DNA from: Apostichopus japonicus | Lineage: Eukaryota > Echinodermata > Holothuroidea > Aspidochirotida > Stichopodidae | Direction of reading: 5' to 3' | Length of the DNA: 64,000 nt | Assembly (NCBI RefSeq): GCF_037975245.1 | Contig: NC_092565.1 | Coordinates: 4,339,499-4,403,498 of the forward strand | Part shown: positions 49,573 through 61,472 of the stretch, piece after piece | Position numbering within the stretch: the first letter of the stretch is position 1 | Layout: each line of letters starts with the position of its first letter | The notes under the pieces: model-generated | Database searches by the model: none | What the model saw: only the letters and a program-made list of their open reading frames with translations | Told to the model about the DNA's origin: nothing | Made by a program: the position numbers and the translations under genes

Positions 49573-52500
49573 GTAAGTTATCAATACAGAAGCAGTTCCA
49601 ACTGCTTCTACTTGCCTGTGGATTATAAATTTGTTTCTGTTGACGAGGTTCAGGATACTGAAATTTGATAAGAAGAGTTTATTTGTACAAATAGAAATAT
49701 TTCTTTGCTTCTTGGTAGGATTTTCCAATGAATTTGAAAGAAATTCTCAGTTCTCTAAATCTTGTGAAGTGACCCAATGTCACCTGACCAGAGTCAAACT
49801 ACATAGAGGTATGTGATTGTGTGATTTTCCAAACAGAAGCTATTTTCAATTGTGAAAGAAAAATAGTAACTTCCTGCATGTAGTTTCATACATAACCTTA
49901 CAATTCAATCTTCTGATTAATACTTATAACACACCATAGTAATCAGTCAGCCATTGGAACAAGAAGATGGGAGGTTGCTTACTTTCTATTATGATGATGT
50001 GCAAAATGAAAGTCAGAGGTTGTTAAAGCTTAAGAGTTTTCGATCAAACATACCATCACTGTTTTCAGAATTGATCATTGACACTTTTATCTTTGAAGTT
50101 GACTGACAATGAATTGAGTGTTATTAATAATTTTGATACTATCTTGATGACTTCTAATATCTTATTTTGCATTCCGTGAATGTAATGAATGTCTAATATA
50201 TGCTCCTAATGTTTTTCCTTATTTTATCTCTCCACAGGTACAGCAAATATTGGCAAGTCAACATTGTTTACCACTCTCCTCAATTCAGATTTCTCCAAAA
50301 CTAAAGCAAGTTACATGATCAAGCAACCAACCATATCCCCATGGCCAGGGACTACTTTGAACTTGCTTAAATTTCCAATCTTGAGACCAACCCAAGATAA
50401 AGTGATGATCAGAAGAGCAAGACTCAAGGCTGAAGCAGAGGATGCTTTGAAGGAGAAGAGAGCAGACATAAAACTCAGAGCTTATTGGAAAGGTAAAAAC
50501 CTTTATAAAGGAGGTGCTGGGATGTGGATCTCACTCTCCCCCTTCCCCCTCTCCCCTCCACTCTTCCCCCTCCTCCTCACCCCACACAGTGTTACCTCCC
50601 AAGTTAATTACTGTAGGTAGAGTGAAGCACAAAAAGAATTCCTTTGTGTGCAAATTATATGTAGCAAATTTAACCTAACATACAGAATGATTTGAAGTAT
50701 GTTGTCATTTGTTTTAATCTCCAGAATCTTACGGAGGTTCTTATGAAATTCCATAGAGACAAAGGCAGAAATTGGCAGTTACCATAGTTTTGTACCCCTC
50801 TATTGCACCTAATCTGTTAAACCATTGGTTCCAATCCTTTGGCCCCCTGAACTACTATCATATATGCATTTGACAAATCATAGTTGTCATTTTCATCAAA
50901 ATTCAATACTACAAAAATAATCTTTTATGCTCTGCAGTAAAACCTTTGTAAGTGAAGAAAGTGGTTTATTCTGACAGCCAGTAAATGGAACCACTTCTGC
51001 TCCAAGGGGTAGGGATTACCATCACTACTCTCTTACCCATCTCCACGCAACATGCGTATTTTCTTATCACCTAACAATGGTACAAACCTTGGTATAATGG
51101 TAACACTGCACCAGTTATCACCCAGTTTTACTTCCCTCAACATCTACCATTCTGAAGAACAACTCCTTCCCTGTGTAGATTTTGTCAACCACTTATCTGA
51201 CCAATGAAAATGATATATCCATCATTGTGTTCCTATTATTTTTCTAACCGTAAACATTTTCATATTTTGCTTCATAGAAAAAGTAGGCAGATCTTTTTCT
51301 GTGAAACTGAAAGACCAAAGTGAAGATTTACCCGATGAGCACCTACTGGTGGAATCTGAAGAATTTGCAGATCCTTTCAATACCATGAGTCTCAACACGG
51401 ACGTTGCTGAAGATCAACCAAGACGGGAGACTAAACCTAAGAAGAAGCAACTTCCATTCAGGTTCACACCGATGGAGTTTGAATCCGGGAAGTGGTTTTT
51501 TGACACACCAGGGGTCCTTCATGACCGACAGGTAAGTAGAATGTTGTCTTGACTTGGTGAGAGGTGAGAGCAGATACCCGAGTTGAGAATTTTTATAAAC
51601 TTCCCTGTGATGTTGTTCCGATGAAAGGCAACATCTTATTAATAGTCATTATCCTTTTTAAAGATACCGTGAGAATTCAAGAAATCTAGTATTTTTTGCA
51701 ATTAATAGATCTGAAATATTTGGCTCTGGTTAAATCAGTGTTTGCTTGGACTGCATGTCTCCTGTCCTGTTTGTGACGATGGGTGGAAGATTGCCTGTAG
51801 ATTGCTGGTAGATTGCTGGAGATAAGATGTTATCACTGGAAAACTGTTTATAAATTTGCATATACCCGAGTTGAATTTTTATAAACTGTTGGAAATTGCA
51901 CCCTTTGTCTATCTTTTACTTTTTCTAACATCAACTGTTTTTCACCCCCTCAGGTATTGACTCATCTGACGATGGATGAACTTAAGCTGACCATGGCCAA
52001 CAGAGTCATCATCCCTCGAACACTGATTATAAAACCAGGACAAGTCATATTTCTTGGAGGTTTGGGGAGGCTTGACTATGTACAGGTATGGTCATTAAAG
52101 TCAAAACAATGCCAGTGTGGAGCATTGTGATTAAATTAATGAATTTCTTATCTGAGGAATGCAGGTTCGACTCCTGGCTGAATCTTCCTGTTGTGTCCTT
52201 GGGCAAGGCAGTTAAACCCAATCACCTCACTTCACCCGGGGTCTTTAAATTGGGACCTGTGAGATAACTTGATGATATAGTTTTAGTAGTAAGATTGTGG
52301 TAACAAACTGTTGGATGTCCTCCAGGGGTGCATAGGTGTGGTGCACGGGAGTGTCTGTTTGAATTGTGTACACTTCGGGGGGGGGGGCAAATTACCAGTT
52401 TACCAGGGTTTAAATTTTGTAAAATTGTGTGAGAAGACATTGGCAGAGGTACAAGACTGTCAACCTTCAATCTTGAATACTTCCAAAAATATATAAAACA

Positions 52501-55440
52501 ATGCATTTTATTTGCTCTGTAAGTGTCATGTTTCCTCAAATTTGCTTTGTGAATAAGGATTAATGTATGATGGTATTTTAGATCCTCCTGCAAGCAGGAA
52601 CTCGCGAAGAAGCCATCATTGGCTTATCAAAGCCGCAAGCTGACCGAAGTCAGTCTCTTAGATTCATAGTTTAACGTCCATGATTATGAATTGTCAATTG
52701 TCAACAACTCTGTAACTGGACGACATACATTAATCTTGGAGTGACTCGAACTCGGGACCTTATAAATGATTGAAAAGCATCGGCATTAACCACTGAGCTA
52801 ATTAAGGTTAAATAATGAGCTAATGAATGTTAATATCAAAAAGTACCTGGGCAACAAAGTTTACCAAATCATCATTTGAAAATCATTAAGGACTCACTAT
52901 TTAATGGTCAATGGCAGAATATGTCGTCTGGTGTCTTAGGGTGATCAACTGATGTCTCCTTTTGATTTCTATCCATATTCTTTTTTAACACTATCTTTTG
53001 ATTTTCTAACAGGGTGAAGACTCTGTCTATTTTACAGTTTTTGCCTCTGAAGAAATTCCAGTCAGGTATTGCAGCCAAGATGAAGCAGAAGAATTTTACA
53101 CAAGACATGCCGGTGAAAGTTATTTCAAGGTAAGGCTGGCTAATTCCATGTGATGATACCATCATGGGTTTACCATTTATAGATTCTTCACTGATTTCTG
53201 CATGATGGGGTGAAGTGGGGGGGGGAGAGGGGAGTGGGAGGGGGGAGTTATTGCTCTTAAAAAATAGCCTTCTACAGGTCAGGAATTTAAAGCTTGATTG
53301 ACTTTTACACGCTTACCAACAAATTGTTAGTATATTTGCATCTTTCGTGCAGGTTTTGAGATTAAATGGGTTAAGTTTGTCAGAGTTATTATTAGTCAGT
53401 TTCTGTTCTAATCTTTTGAAAGCTACACATACAAACAAAAACCAGGATTTGCTCTAGTTACATTTTGAATAGAACAAAATTGTTCTAGGTGTTTAAGACA
53501 TGTTGTGACATGACATGCATGCAATACATATATTCATTGCAAAAGTGTCCAATGTGTGCTTTGAAATAGCAAGGAATGCTATTATGTCACAAATGCACCC
53601 AGCCATTACACACTCATAGAAAATATCAGAATCTAAACATTCCTTAAGGTTTGTTACAAAATTGTGCCGTGATCTGTACTTAACTACCTCTCTTTTTCCA
53701 TCCGTTTCAACCTCTTTTATAGTAAAGTTGCTAAAAATATAAACCTTTATTTTCAGAAAGTGACTTTTCCATTCCTTTTTCAGGTTCCCATTGGTGGCTC
53801 AGAACGTATGAAGACATTCCCGAAGCTATTACCCACAGATTATAAAGTGATGGGTTCTGGTTGGCAGGAGAGTGCCTCGGATGTACTGTTATCTTCAGCA
53901 GGTGCAGTTTATAATCCTTCTGATGTTTTAAAGGGATTGTCCAGTGTAACAAGTTTATATTTTATAAATGACGCGAGAGGGACATATTTCAAGCATCCTG
54001 GTAAACATAAACAAACAGATGTGATGTCATATTTGAACTCTGGCCCACCAAATGTTTGCTATGGATTGTTTTTCTTTTTTTGTTTTGACGATGGATTTTG
54101 GTTAGAGTCCTCAATTTTCTTAATGTTGATAGGATGTTCACAATGCCGCAGTGCTTTATATACTGTATTCATATTGTCATGTATCCCAATTCTGAAGTCA
54201 AAAATGGGATGTAAGTGTTTGAAGAAAAACATCACACAAGTTTATCAGAGTGCATCGATGATATCACACATTTTTTTCTTGTTATTAAAAGTTCACTTAT
54301 GTTACAGAACATTTCAACTTCAAATGCTATCTAGAAGTTGAATGTTAATCTCACCAGGATGCATAGGATATGTAAAATGCGTAAAATACAACATAATACA
54401 CTTATTCCCTTTCATCAGTCGGACATAACTCTAATAAAATAAATAAAACATCAATACATAAATACATATAAACAGATAATTCTCCTGGTGGGAAGTTATC
54501 TGATAGCATCATGTATTTCGAGAAAGTCGAATGGCTTGACACTCACCAGACAGTTTATGCTGTAACTTATTTTCTGCTCAAACTTGGATGGTTTTAGCTA
54601 TTTGAAAGATCATTTCCGATGGATGAGCGATTCATTGATTGGGCAATTCATGGATGATAAACCCACCTCACTTAAAGTGGTCAGGGCTTGAATCATCACA
54701 CTGCATACTCTCATGTGACTTTTCAAAAAATTGCAATTTAATAGTAGGGTGTTAGCATACATGTTGCAAGAGTTACAATATTTTAACAGGCCTACTATAG
54801 GTAGCCTAACAGTTAGTGATTTAGTATGTAGGCTTCACAGTAAACCCTTAAACTGGGTTTGGTCTTGAAAACGCCTGGAATTACGTTTTGTTGCAAAGTG
54901 TAGGAATCATGTGTACTGAGCAATTTCTACTTGAAGGAGACTATACGAGCTGAATTCCTTTAATACTTGCCTGTCTGCACTAAACTACTGGACTCTAATT
55001 TACTATTCATAATGCTGCAATACTTGGCTGCATTATTGCTTAGTTTCATATCAAACTTTAGTCTGATTTTTTCCTTAACATTTCTTTTATTAGCACTTTC
55101 ATTTGAAAATGCCTCAGCAAACCATGTCCTTTGGTGAGTAAGATACAGTGCTGGATGACTGCAAACCCTTTGGTCAGGCAGGAACCCTTTGGTCAGGCAG
55201 GATCTTGTGTACTTTTTGAGAGAGATCATTTTAACTTCCTTATCTTCACCAGGTTGGGTGGCCATAACTGCCGGACGGGGTATGGATATCCACCTCAGAG
55301 CCTTCACGCCAAACGGTCACGGTTGTTTCCTAAGACACCCAGCTCTGCTCCCTTTTGCGGTGAACATGAAGGGACGCCGTCTGTCCAAGCAGAAGCCATT
55401 CTATCATGCTGATCCTAAAGCTGTCCTAAAGTATCGATGA
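47439..55440 (+). CDS. NOA1: NOA1/YqeH-family circularly permuted mitochondrial GTPase, 7 coding exons
   Basis: NOA1 is a mitochondrial GTPase linked to mitoribosome and respiratory-complex assembly. Coding exons are 47439-49572, 50238-50492, 51278-51531, 51954-52085, 53013-53129, 53784-53901 and 55253-55440. They total 3198 nt (1065 aa), with consistent phases at all GT-AG junctions. A zinc-finger-type CSGC...CQRC (ligands 537, 540, 574, 577) precedes G4 NKYD (642-645), G5 SAK (684-686), then G1 GTANIGKST (712-720), the WPGTT region (747-751) and G3 DTPG (872-875). The G4-G5-G1-G3 order is the permuted arrangement of the family. The arginine-rich start (MVKGLLVCNLRSQRSAYICR) suits a mitochondrial presequence. 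The protein is about 370 aa longer than human NOA1, nearly all upstream of the zinc finger, where an internal duplication is seen. The ATG context is CACAATGG. The C-terminal stop has an unusual open continuation. Confidence 0.95.
50238..50492 (+). CDS. NOA1: NOA1 coding exon 2 (P-loop, switch I region)
   Basis: Residues 712-796, starting GTANIGKSTLFTTLLNSDF and continuing through ISPWPGTTLNLLKFP, both strongly conserved in NOA1. The lysine/arginine-rich end (RRARLKAEAEDALKEKR) corresponds to the variable linker. The acceptor is CCACAG and the donor AAAG|GTAAAA. The frame stays open into the pyrimidine-rich intron, which is not coding. Confidence 0.95.
51278..51531 (+). CDS. NOA1: NOA1 coding exon 3 (G3)
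   Basis: Residues 797-881, EKVGRSFSVKLKDQ through an acidic linker to GKWFFDTPGVLHDRQ. DTPG at 872-875 is G3. The acceptor is TTCATAG and the donor CAG|GTAAGT. Confidence 0.95.
51954..52085 (+). CDS. NOA1: NOA1 coding exon 4
   Basis: A 44-codon phase-0 exon, residues 882-925, including MANRVIIPRTLIIKPGQVIF and LGGLGRLDYVQ. It matches the conserved segment after G3 (in human, [21 protein letters not shown]). The acceptor is CCCTCAG and the donor CAG|GTATGG. Confidence 0.95.
52130..52310 (+). repeat. tRNA-derived SINE fragment in NOA1 intron 4
   Basis: A B-box-like GGTTCGACTCC (near 52163) is followed by TGTGTCCTTGGGCAAGGCAG, a sequence recurrent in the bodies of many animal SINEs. The A-box half is weak, and the element ends before the 11-G run at 52377-52387. 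Confidence 0.55.
52733..52807 (-). repeat. tRNA-derived SINE head in NOA1 intron 4
   Basis: On the minus strand TTAGCTCAGTGGTTAATGCC fits an A-box and GAGTTCGAGTCAC a B-box, at normal tRNA spacing. A loop TTTTCAA lies between them. Acceptor-stem pairing is poor, and sequence continues beyond the tRNA-like part, so a SINE or tRNA pseudogene is more likely than a working tRNA. Confidence 0.6.
53013..53129 (+). CDS. NOA1: NOA1 coding exon 5
   Basis: A 39-codon phase-0 exon, residues 926-964, GEDSVYFTVFASEEIPVRYC through AEEFYTRHAGESYFK. It aligns with the human FTVVASNILPVHI...YQKHAGHTLLQ segment. The acceptor is TCTAACAG and the donor AAG|GTAAGG. Confidence 0.94.
53214..53248 (+). other. G-rich tract with quadruplex-forming pattern in NOA1 intron 5
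   Basis: Several runs of four to nine G separated by GA/GTG spacers lie on the transcribed-sense strand. The pattern fits a possible intramolecular G-quadruplex in the pre-mRNA. Confidence 0.55.
53784..53901 (+). CDS. NOA1: NOA1 coding exon 6
   Basis: Residues 965-1003 plus one base, VPIGGSERMKTFPKLLPTDY through SASDVLLSSA. PIGGSERMKTFP is the counterpart of human PMGGKERMAGFP. The acceptor is TTTTTCAG and the donor GCAG|GTGCAG. The frame continues open for 440 bp into the intron; this is not coding. Confidence 0.94.
54610..54710 (-). repeat. SINE fragment in NOA1 intron 6
   Basis: On the minus strand it carries GATTCAAGCCC (B-box-like) followed by AGTGAGGTGGGTTTATCATCC. The same order (GGTCCGAGCC, then CTGAGGTGGGTTTTTCATAA) occurs at 62490-62675, so both are diverged members of one family. 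Confidence 0.5.
55165..55202. repeat. 19-bp tandem duplication
   Basis: ACCCTTTGGTCAGGCAGGA occurs twice in a row, starting at 55165 and 55184, about 50 bp upstream of the NOA1 exon 7 acceptor. Confidence 0.9.
55253..55440 (+). CDS. NOA1: NOA1 coding exon 7 (C-terminus, TGA stop)
   Basis: Residues 1004-1065, GWVAITAGRGMDIHLRAFTP through PFAVNMKGRRLSKQKPFYH to VLKYR, then TGA (55438-55440). It matches human GWVSVT...LLPYIVNIKGQRIKK. Twelve further sense codons (KFKKKTLKVQRQ) follow the TGA in frame and end exactly at CAG|GTGAGA, so the exon may extend to 55476 with a spliced 3' untranslated region, or the stop may be derived. The acceptor is CTTCACCAG. Confidence 0.92.
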
Positions 55441-58400
55441 AAATTCAAGAAGAAGACGCTGAAGGTTCAACGACAGGTGAGATTCAGAGAGTTATCCATA
55501 GTGGCATCTGACGACTCGTCTGTGTGTTGTTAGAAGTGGTTGCCTGCAGACTTCATTTTTGCTATGTAATGATACCATTTAAATCTTTAAAATCATCTTT
55601 CAGTAGTTCACGTTTGGATGAAAAATGAGTTTTATAAATGTTGTGACAGATACCTCAGTGTCCATTCATACGAAAACTTGCCAAAAAAAACCAGAAAAAA
55701 AATTATATAGTCTTTCTTCTTTGTACTGCTTGCAATTTCTTTTTGCTTTTAGTTTGCCTTCCTTTTCCTTGTTTTGCTCTTAAAACACTTTTTGTTTTTG
55801 TTTAAATACTTCTGTAAATATATTTGTCAGTATAATTGAATACTAAAAATTTCCACAGCAATTCAACTCGTTAGTCAGAATATTCAAGTTTCATTTTCAG
55901 TGATATAAGAAGGAAAAATGTCAAATTTTTCTGGTTCATTTTTGCTTTTGCTGTTTGGATGTAGTTCACCCTAGGGATGTTTTTACAGAATGGAGAAAAA
56001 ACATAGCAGATCAAATTCCCTCAACGGATATGTTTCTAATACCATTTCATGTTCACGTGGTGTGATTGACAGGCCTACTCATTATGATTACCCTTTCTAA
56101 GTGACGGTGACGCTTTCAAGCTCCCGAAAATCCTCAAGCAATGATATGCTGTAAAACAATACTTTGTAGTGATGTGCTTAGACAACAAGGCCTTTAATAT
56201 AAAAATGGCTGAAAAAAATATTTTATCAGTCTTTGGTTGATTTTAACCAAACAAACACTGTGTATATGTTTATTGGTTTCTACCTATCTCGAACAATTTG
56301 CTGCAAATTCCTGCCAGCCATGTCAACAGGTTCTGAGAGATAAAACTTTTATCAGGAACTGGCAGTACCAGCTATACATGGGAGTAAGAGGTCACTTCAC
56401 TGGTTTAGCAATAGTTAGTATCTGATTAAGCTGCCCTTGTATCGATAGGGCCGAACAGTGCCAAGATTGCTGGTGGCATTCACTTATTAGATTGAAAGGC
56501 TCAGTGTTTAAAGATTCTCCACATTTACCTTCCGGTTCAAAGTAATATGGAAAGAATCTGGACAACATATGTTGTTGAAATCAAATGGAATCATTAATAA
56601 CTTGCCAGCTAGATTTCACTTAGTGAAAATATTAACCAGTTTGATCAATTTCCATTTCACTTTGGGAAGTACATACCAGGTTTGCTGGTAAAATCCAAAA
56701 TGGTGCTTTATTGTGATAACTATCCAATCACATATCTGAAGTCTCTAATTCATTAAACATCAAACTACATAACAAGATCATCTCTGTGTGGAAGAAGGGA
56801 AGGCTGGGAACAGTTGACAGAGAGTGGGGTGGGCGCAAAATGGATATGGACAGGATATTGTGTTGGCTGAACATGGCAGGGATGAATAGAAAATGAGTCA
56901 ACAGGCATTATTTCACCCGTCCCTCTCTCCCCAGTGGGTGTTAATGTTAGTTTATCTTTAAATGGTTTCATCAGGATTGGATGGTAAGGAGAGGTCGGAC
57001 TAGCAATGGCACAACAAGAGACAAAACTGGCATTTACAACGAATAAACAAATGAGTACCCTGAAATCCAAACTAATGGTTTGTGGGATTTGAAGCATGGT
57101 AACGTGACAGCATGTCATTGATGACTTACATAGAGAAAGACTTACAAGTAACTTATGCAGAGGACACTGGTGTTAGATTTGATTTCATGACACCAGCATT
57201 TATTTTCACCGATTTGGACTTCGGGGGCTATCATGATCAGTTGATATCGGACAAATTGGAAATGCCATATACATTGAAACACTTTTGAAGTACAATATAC
57301 TTTGCTGAAAGAAGTTGTTATCTCCTTCAGTTTTATAGGAGCTAAAACAGTGTTGGGATTTGTGAATGTTTATTCAAGAGATTCTCTAAAATGTTTCCCA
57401 TACACATCAAACAATCAAATATGACTGCACATGAGTTTATGTAGCTTTCTATTGTTGTGCAGCAGTAGTGTGAACATTAATTAGGACTGCAACAAGCTCT
57501 CTATTTGTGGTTTAATCAGTGACCAGGTATGAGTAGTTGAAGTTGTGAATCTTTGTGTGTGCAGACATAGCATGCACTGTCAAATGAGAGAGACTGATGC
57601 TATGCTCAGCATAATGGGTAGCAGAGCTACCATCTAACCATCTAAGAGTGCCTATGGTCAAGGTTACCTAACTTTGGGGGTTTTTTTTGGTATGAGAGGT
57701 ACATGGAAGATATACCATGGGATTTCTAGATCAGAGCAATATAAATGCAGTAATAAAAAAACTAAAGAAAAGGTAAAAAAAAGAAAGCTGTTTTTGTTTC
57801 TCTGCTTGCTTTGAAATTATTTTGCTATATGTTTTGGTTTTTGAGGTGTTGCATGGTGAATGTAATGTAAAGCTTCAGTGGTGTCAAAGTGTTCATCAGA
57901 AATGAGATGTGACAGTTAATCCTCTTCTTCTTCCCTCCCTTGCCATTCGATATCCCTTTCTTTTTCATGCCACATCCCCTCCGCTCCCCTCCCTTCCACT
58001 GCCCTCCCCTTTCCTCCCCTCCCCTCCCTTTCCCCTTTACAATTCCTTTCAACATTCCTTCTACATCCCCTTTTTGTTCAATATTCCCTGCTCTTCCCCT
58101 TCCCATTACTTCTCACTCTCCTCTTCTCTCCCCTCTCCATCTTTCCTGTCTGTCCCCCTCCTTCCCTCTGCACCCTCCTCCCAGCGATTATTTCATTAAA
58201 TCTTATTAACAGCTGATGAATTCTGAAAACCTTTGGAATAAGGAAAGTCTGTAATTCTTATCTCATTTGGAAAGAGAATGCTTTCCTTACTTCATTACAT
58301 GGCCTTTTTTGAATAACACAATGTTAGCAAAGTATTTCCATTAAACAATAGGAGCTGGTAATAGTAATTAGCTTGATTGTGAAGTCAAACGGTCAGTAAT

Positions 58401-61400
58401 TCAGCTAGCAATTTGTGAGACACTATTCTAAACACCCTTTATAATTCAGCGTGTGTAAGTAATGATTTGTAAATGTTGTTGTCGTAAATTTGAATGGCTT
58501 TAAATTTCAAGTACTCAGCTTAGTGTACAATAGATTTGAAGGTTGCTACATAGTGCAGGGAGAGGTTAACTCGCTCAACTAGCTTCGATCAGAATATTGC
58601 ATAAACTGAAGGTAACGATATACAATATGTACTTAAGTATCTCATGAGAAATCTCTCCGTGGATATATCAGATAATTCTTGCACACTCAAAGTGCAATCT
58701 TATCTATTATTATTATTTTATAATTTGAAAGATTTACTTATGGGAGACCATATCACATCTACAAATATGAAATAGGTACTGAAACATTGTCAATTTAGTG
58801 CTAGCAAGTTTTAGCAATGCCATGCTACCAAAATATGATAAAAATATGCTCTATAATATTGCGACTCTACAAATGAATCCAAGACTTTGAAGGGTGTCAA
58901 AATGAAATGGATGTTTTCAGCGAGGGGGAAATGTGTCTTTGAGGGTAGCTGTTGTAAAAGGATTAATGAAAACCTAAACATGAGTTTTGACCATAATTTG
59001 ATTCCCTTGCAAGATTTGAAGGTGACATTGAAGATCTCCACGTATGGCACCGGTTTCCTGTACATTACTCGAGGTACACTCTTCATTGTTGATTCTTGGA
59101 AAGGGCGCATTATGATATCCAACATGACTTGGGTGTATGCTGGTAAATAATGTTATTCTCCCTTTTGGTGCAATGCTTTTGAAAACTTTAATAATAAAGG
59201 ATTTTGTGACTGTCTCACAGCCAATTAAGTCACCCAGTTGACTGTTATCAGATACTTAATAACATAATGTCATTCATAAAATTTAATTAGTTAATTTTTT
59301 ACTCTAAATTGTTTGAAAATAACAAATTTTGAAGAAAAAAAAACATCTTCACAAAAATCAAAATCCTTCAATGTATTTAGCCCTAAAGTGTAGTTTCTCA
59401 AATGAAGAGTCTTTTAATACTGATCTGCATCAGAAATGCACAGACTGGTTGTGTTCTTACATTTTTTAATGACCTATATTGCTCTTCAATACAATTTACA
59501 TTAATGTTGCCGAGCCCAACATCCTTCAAAAGTCCTGATTTAGTGCTGCTTTGAAATCTGAACATTTATAGTGGTGTGATATGAGAGTAATCACACATAA
59601 TTGTGTAAAAAAAAAATGTTCTCAACATTTGGAAGGTTCCCCCCTCCTTCTCCTCCTTTGAATTATTCCACAGCCAGTCAGCCAGCTTGGAGATGTGAAG
59701 TACCCTCATGTTTAGGCAAAACACATCAACCTTTTATGAATTATATTTTTCGCCTGTATGTTGCATCTTGCTGACCATGTAGTTGTGATGTTGCTTGACG
59801 TGAACATAGATTTTCAAAGTGTTTCCTTGGCAACCTAGATCTCTCAATTGTGTAAGAACAGTCGTCTTGGAGTTGACTCGCATCTTTCTAAAGGCTATTT
59901 TTTGAAGGAGCGAAACTAATGTTGTAATTATCTGTGATTATCTATTTTTTCTTGTTTTTTTCTTTCGCCATCCAAGCTTTGCAATTAAGGCTTAACTGAT
60001 TTGTGTAACATCCTGGTCTTGCATTATGGATTGATGGGGCAAAGCAATTCTGTTAAGGGTATAAAGTTAGAAATTGCCTTGAAATTATCATGGAATTGAA
60101 CTTGCAGTCCATCTCAGGCAAGTTTTGAACTTTCAAAAGGGCAATTTTCAAAATTTGAGAGCACCAGAGCAGTGAGAATAAAAGCTTCCAAAAATGACAA
60201 ATAACAGAAACTGACCTCTTTCTTTCCTTCCATACTTTTGATTTAGCATATTCTCAGATATTGGATCAATAAGTTAACGAAAGCAGTTGTTGCCATCGGT
60301 AACAAGGACATTCTGACAAGTGGACAGGGCAATACAGTACATTTAATAGTGCATCAGTGTTCAATACTTTGAGAATTTGCACCAACTTAAAAATTTTGTT
60401 TTCTTCAAAATTTTTAGAATGACAGCTAAACATGTTCAGTGTTTTGCATGGAAAAAATGACTCTGAATTAATTAGTATTAAATACAGTTGCTGTCAAACA
60501 GTAACAAATCACAGCCTACTGGTATTAAAGTTGGTAATTATAAACTTGATTGTTTCTTTGTTCTAATGAAGTATAGGTATTCAGGGTTTAGTGTCAGTAC
60601 CACAACATCACAACTTCCCCAGCTGGTGCGTGTGTATGTGTAGGACTACTAAAAAGGTCTTTGCATTGATAGACAGTAACAGAACAGATTTGTAGTAGGG
60701 TTAACCATAAGAATCATGTGAGTATGCAAGCAATTTAAGAATTAGAGCTGTTTTTTCTTAAAATTATCCACTTGCATGGATTTTAATTTAATAGGTTTTA
60801 ATACATGCATAGGTGAAGATTCTTCCATCTTGCAAAATGTCAGTTCACAGTAGACATTTTAGCAGGTGGAAACACTGTTTTTAAAAAAGTTTATTACAGG
60901 GGTATAAAGTGGTATTTGGCTAGGGGAGCTGTTTTTACTTATTTAAACTTGAAGAAGACAGAATGTGCTGAAAACAAACAGTTCAAAGGTACAATGATGT
61001 TTTTTAATTTAAATTAGGAGAAACAAAAGAGAGTAATTAAAGGGCGGGGGCCGTCTGGCAGAATAATAAGTCAAAGAAGAAACACAAATTTACCCATAGC
61101 CAGGAGCTTATCTAAGATCCGATTGTAAAATATGGTAAACGTTTTTCATTCTCTGTTTCCTCCTTTGTCGCTCACTTAGGATAGGCAGGCTAAGTGCAGT
61201 CAAGACTTTTGTGGTGTGTGTATGTGTCATTGTGAGTGTGATCATGCGATGTGCTGGCTTGTAAACATAATCTCCAGAAAGGGTATTTCTTACAATATGT
61301 CATATTTAATAGCATGTGGCTTGCCCATATTAAGTATCACAAGATGCATGTTCTTTTTTGGTGTAGGTCGGTGTGGGTTTAGTTTAACCATTCCTCTGGT

Positions 61401-61472
61401 TGCCATTGTTTACTGTTTAACTATGTATCATCGTTACAATCCCACCTGGGGGGGTGGGGGGGGGGGTGGGGG
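55441..61472. other. Region downstream of NOA1, no further gene recognised
   Basis: It must contain the NOA1 3' untranslated sequence. No standard AATAAA occurs soon after the stop. ATTAAA near 56751 and AATAAA near 57042 are the earliest candidates I noticed, and both are weak. Open frames here (for example 58887-59150, 87 aa) have no recognised similarity or splice support. A polypyrimidine tract lies at 57921-58182 and a G-rich run at 61448-61472. Confidence 0.5.
57921..58182. repeat. Polypyrimidine tract, about 260 bp
   Basis: Mainly C and T (CCCTCCCCT-type) with a few purine interruptions. It gives overlapping long open frames on both strands that are compositional artefacts. Confidence 0.9.

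Noticed and set aside
50493..50620. Open frame running past NOA1 exon 2
   Set aside because: It translates a pyrimidine-rich intron; exon 3 continues the protein in phase.
53902..54341. Open frame running past NOA1 exon 6
   Set aside because: Similarity to NOA1 stops at the GCAG|GTGCAG donor and resumes in exon 7, so the extension is intron read-through.
57825..58209. Overlapping proline-rich and glycine/lysine-rich frames on both strands
   Set aside because: They are compositional artefacts of the polypyrimidine tract.
58887..59150. 87-residue open frame near the right end
   Set aside because: No recognisable family, an opposing frame of similar length, and no splice or transcript support.
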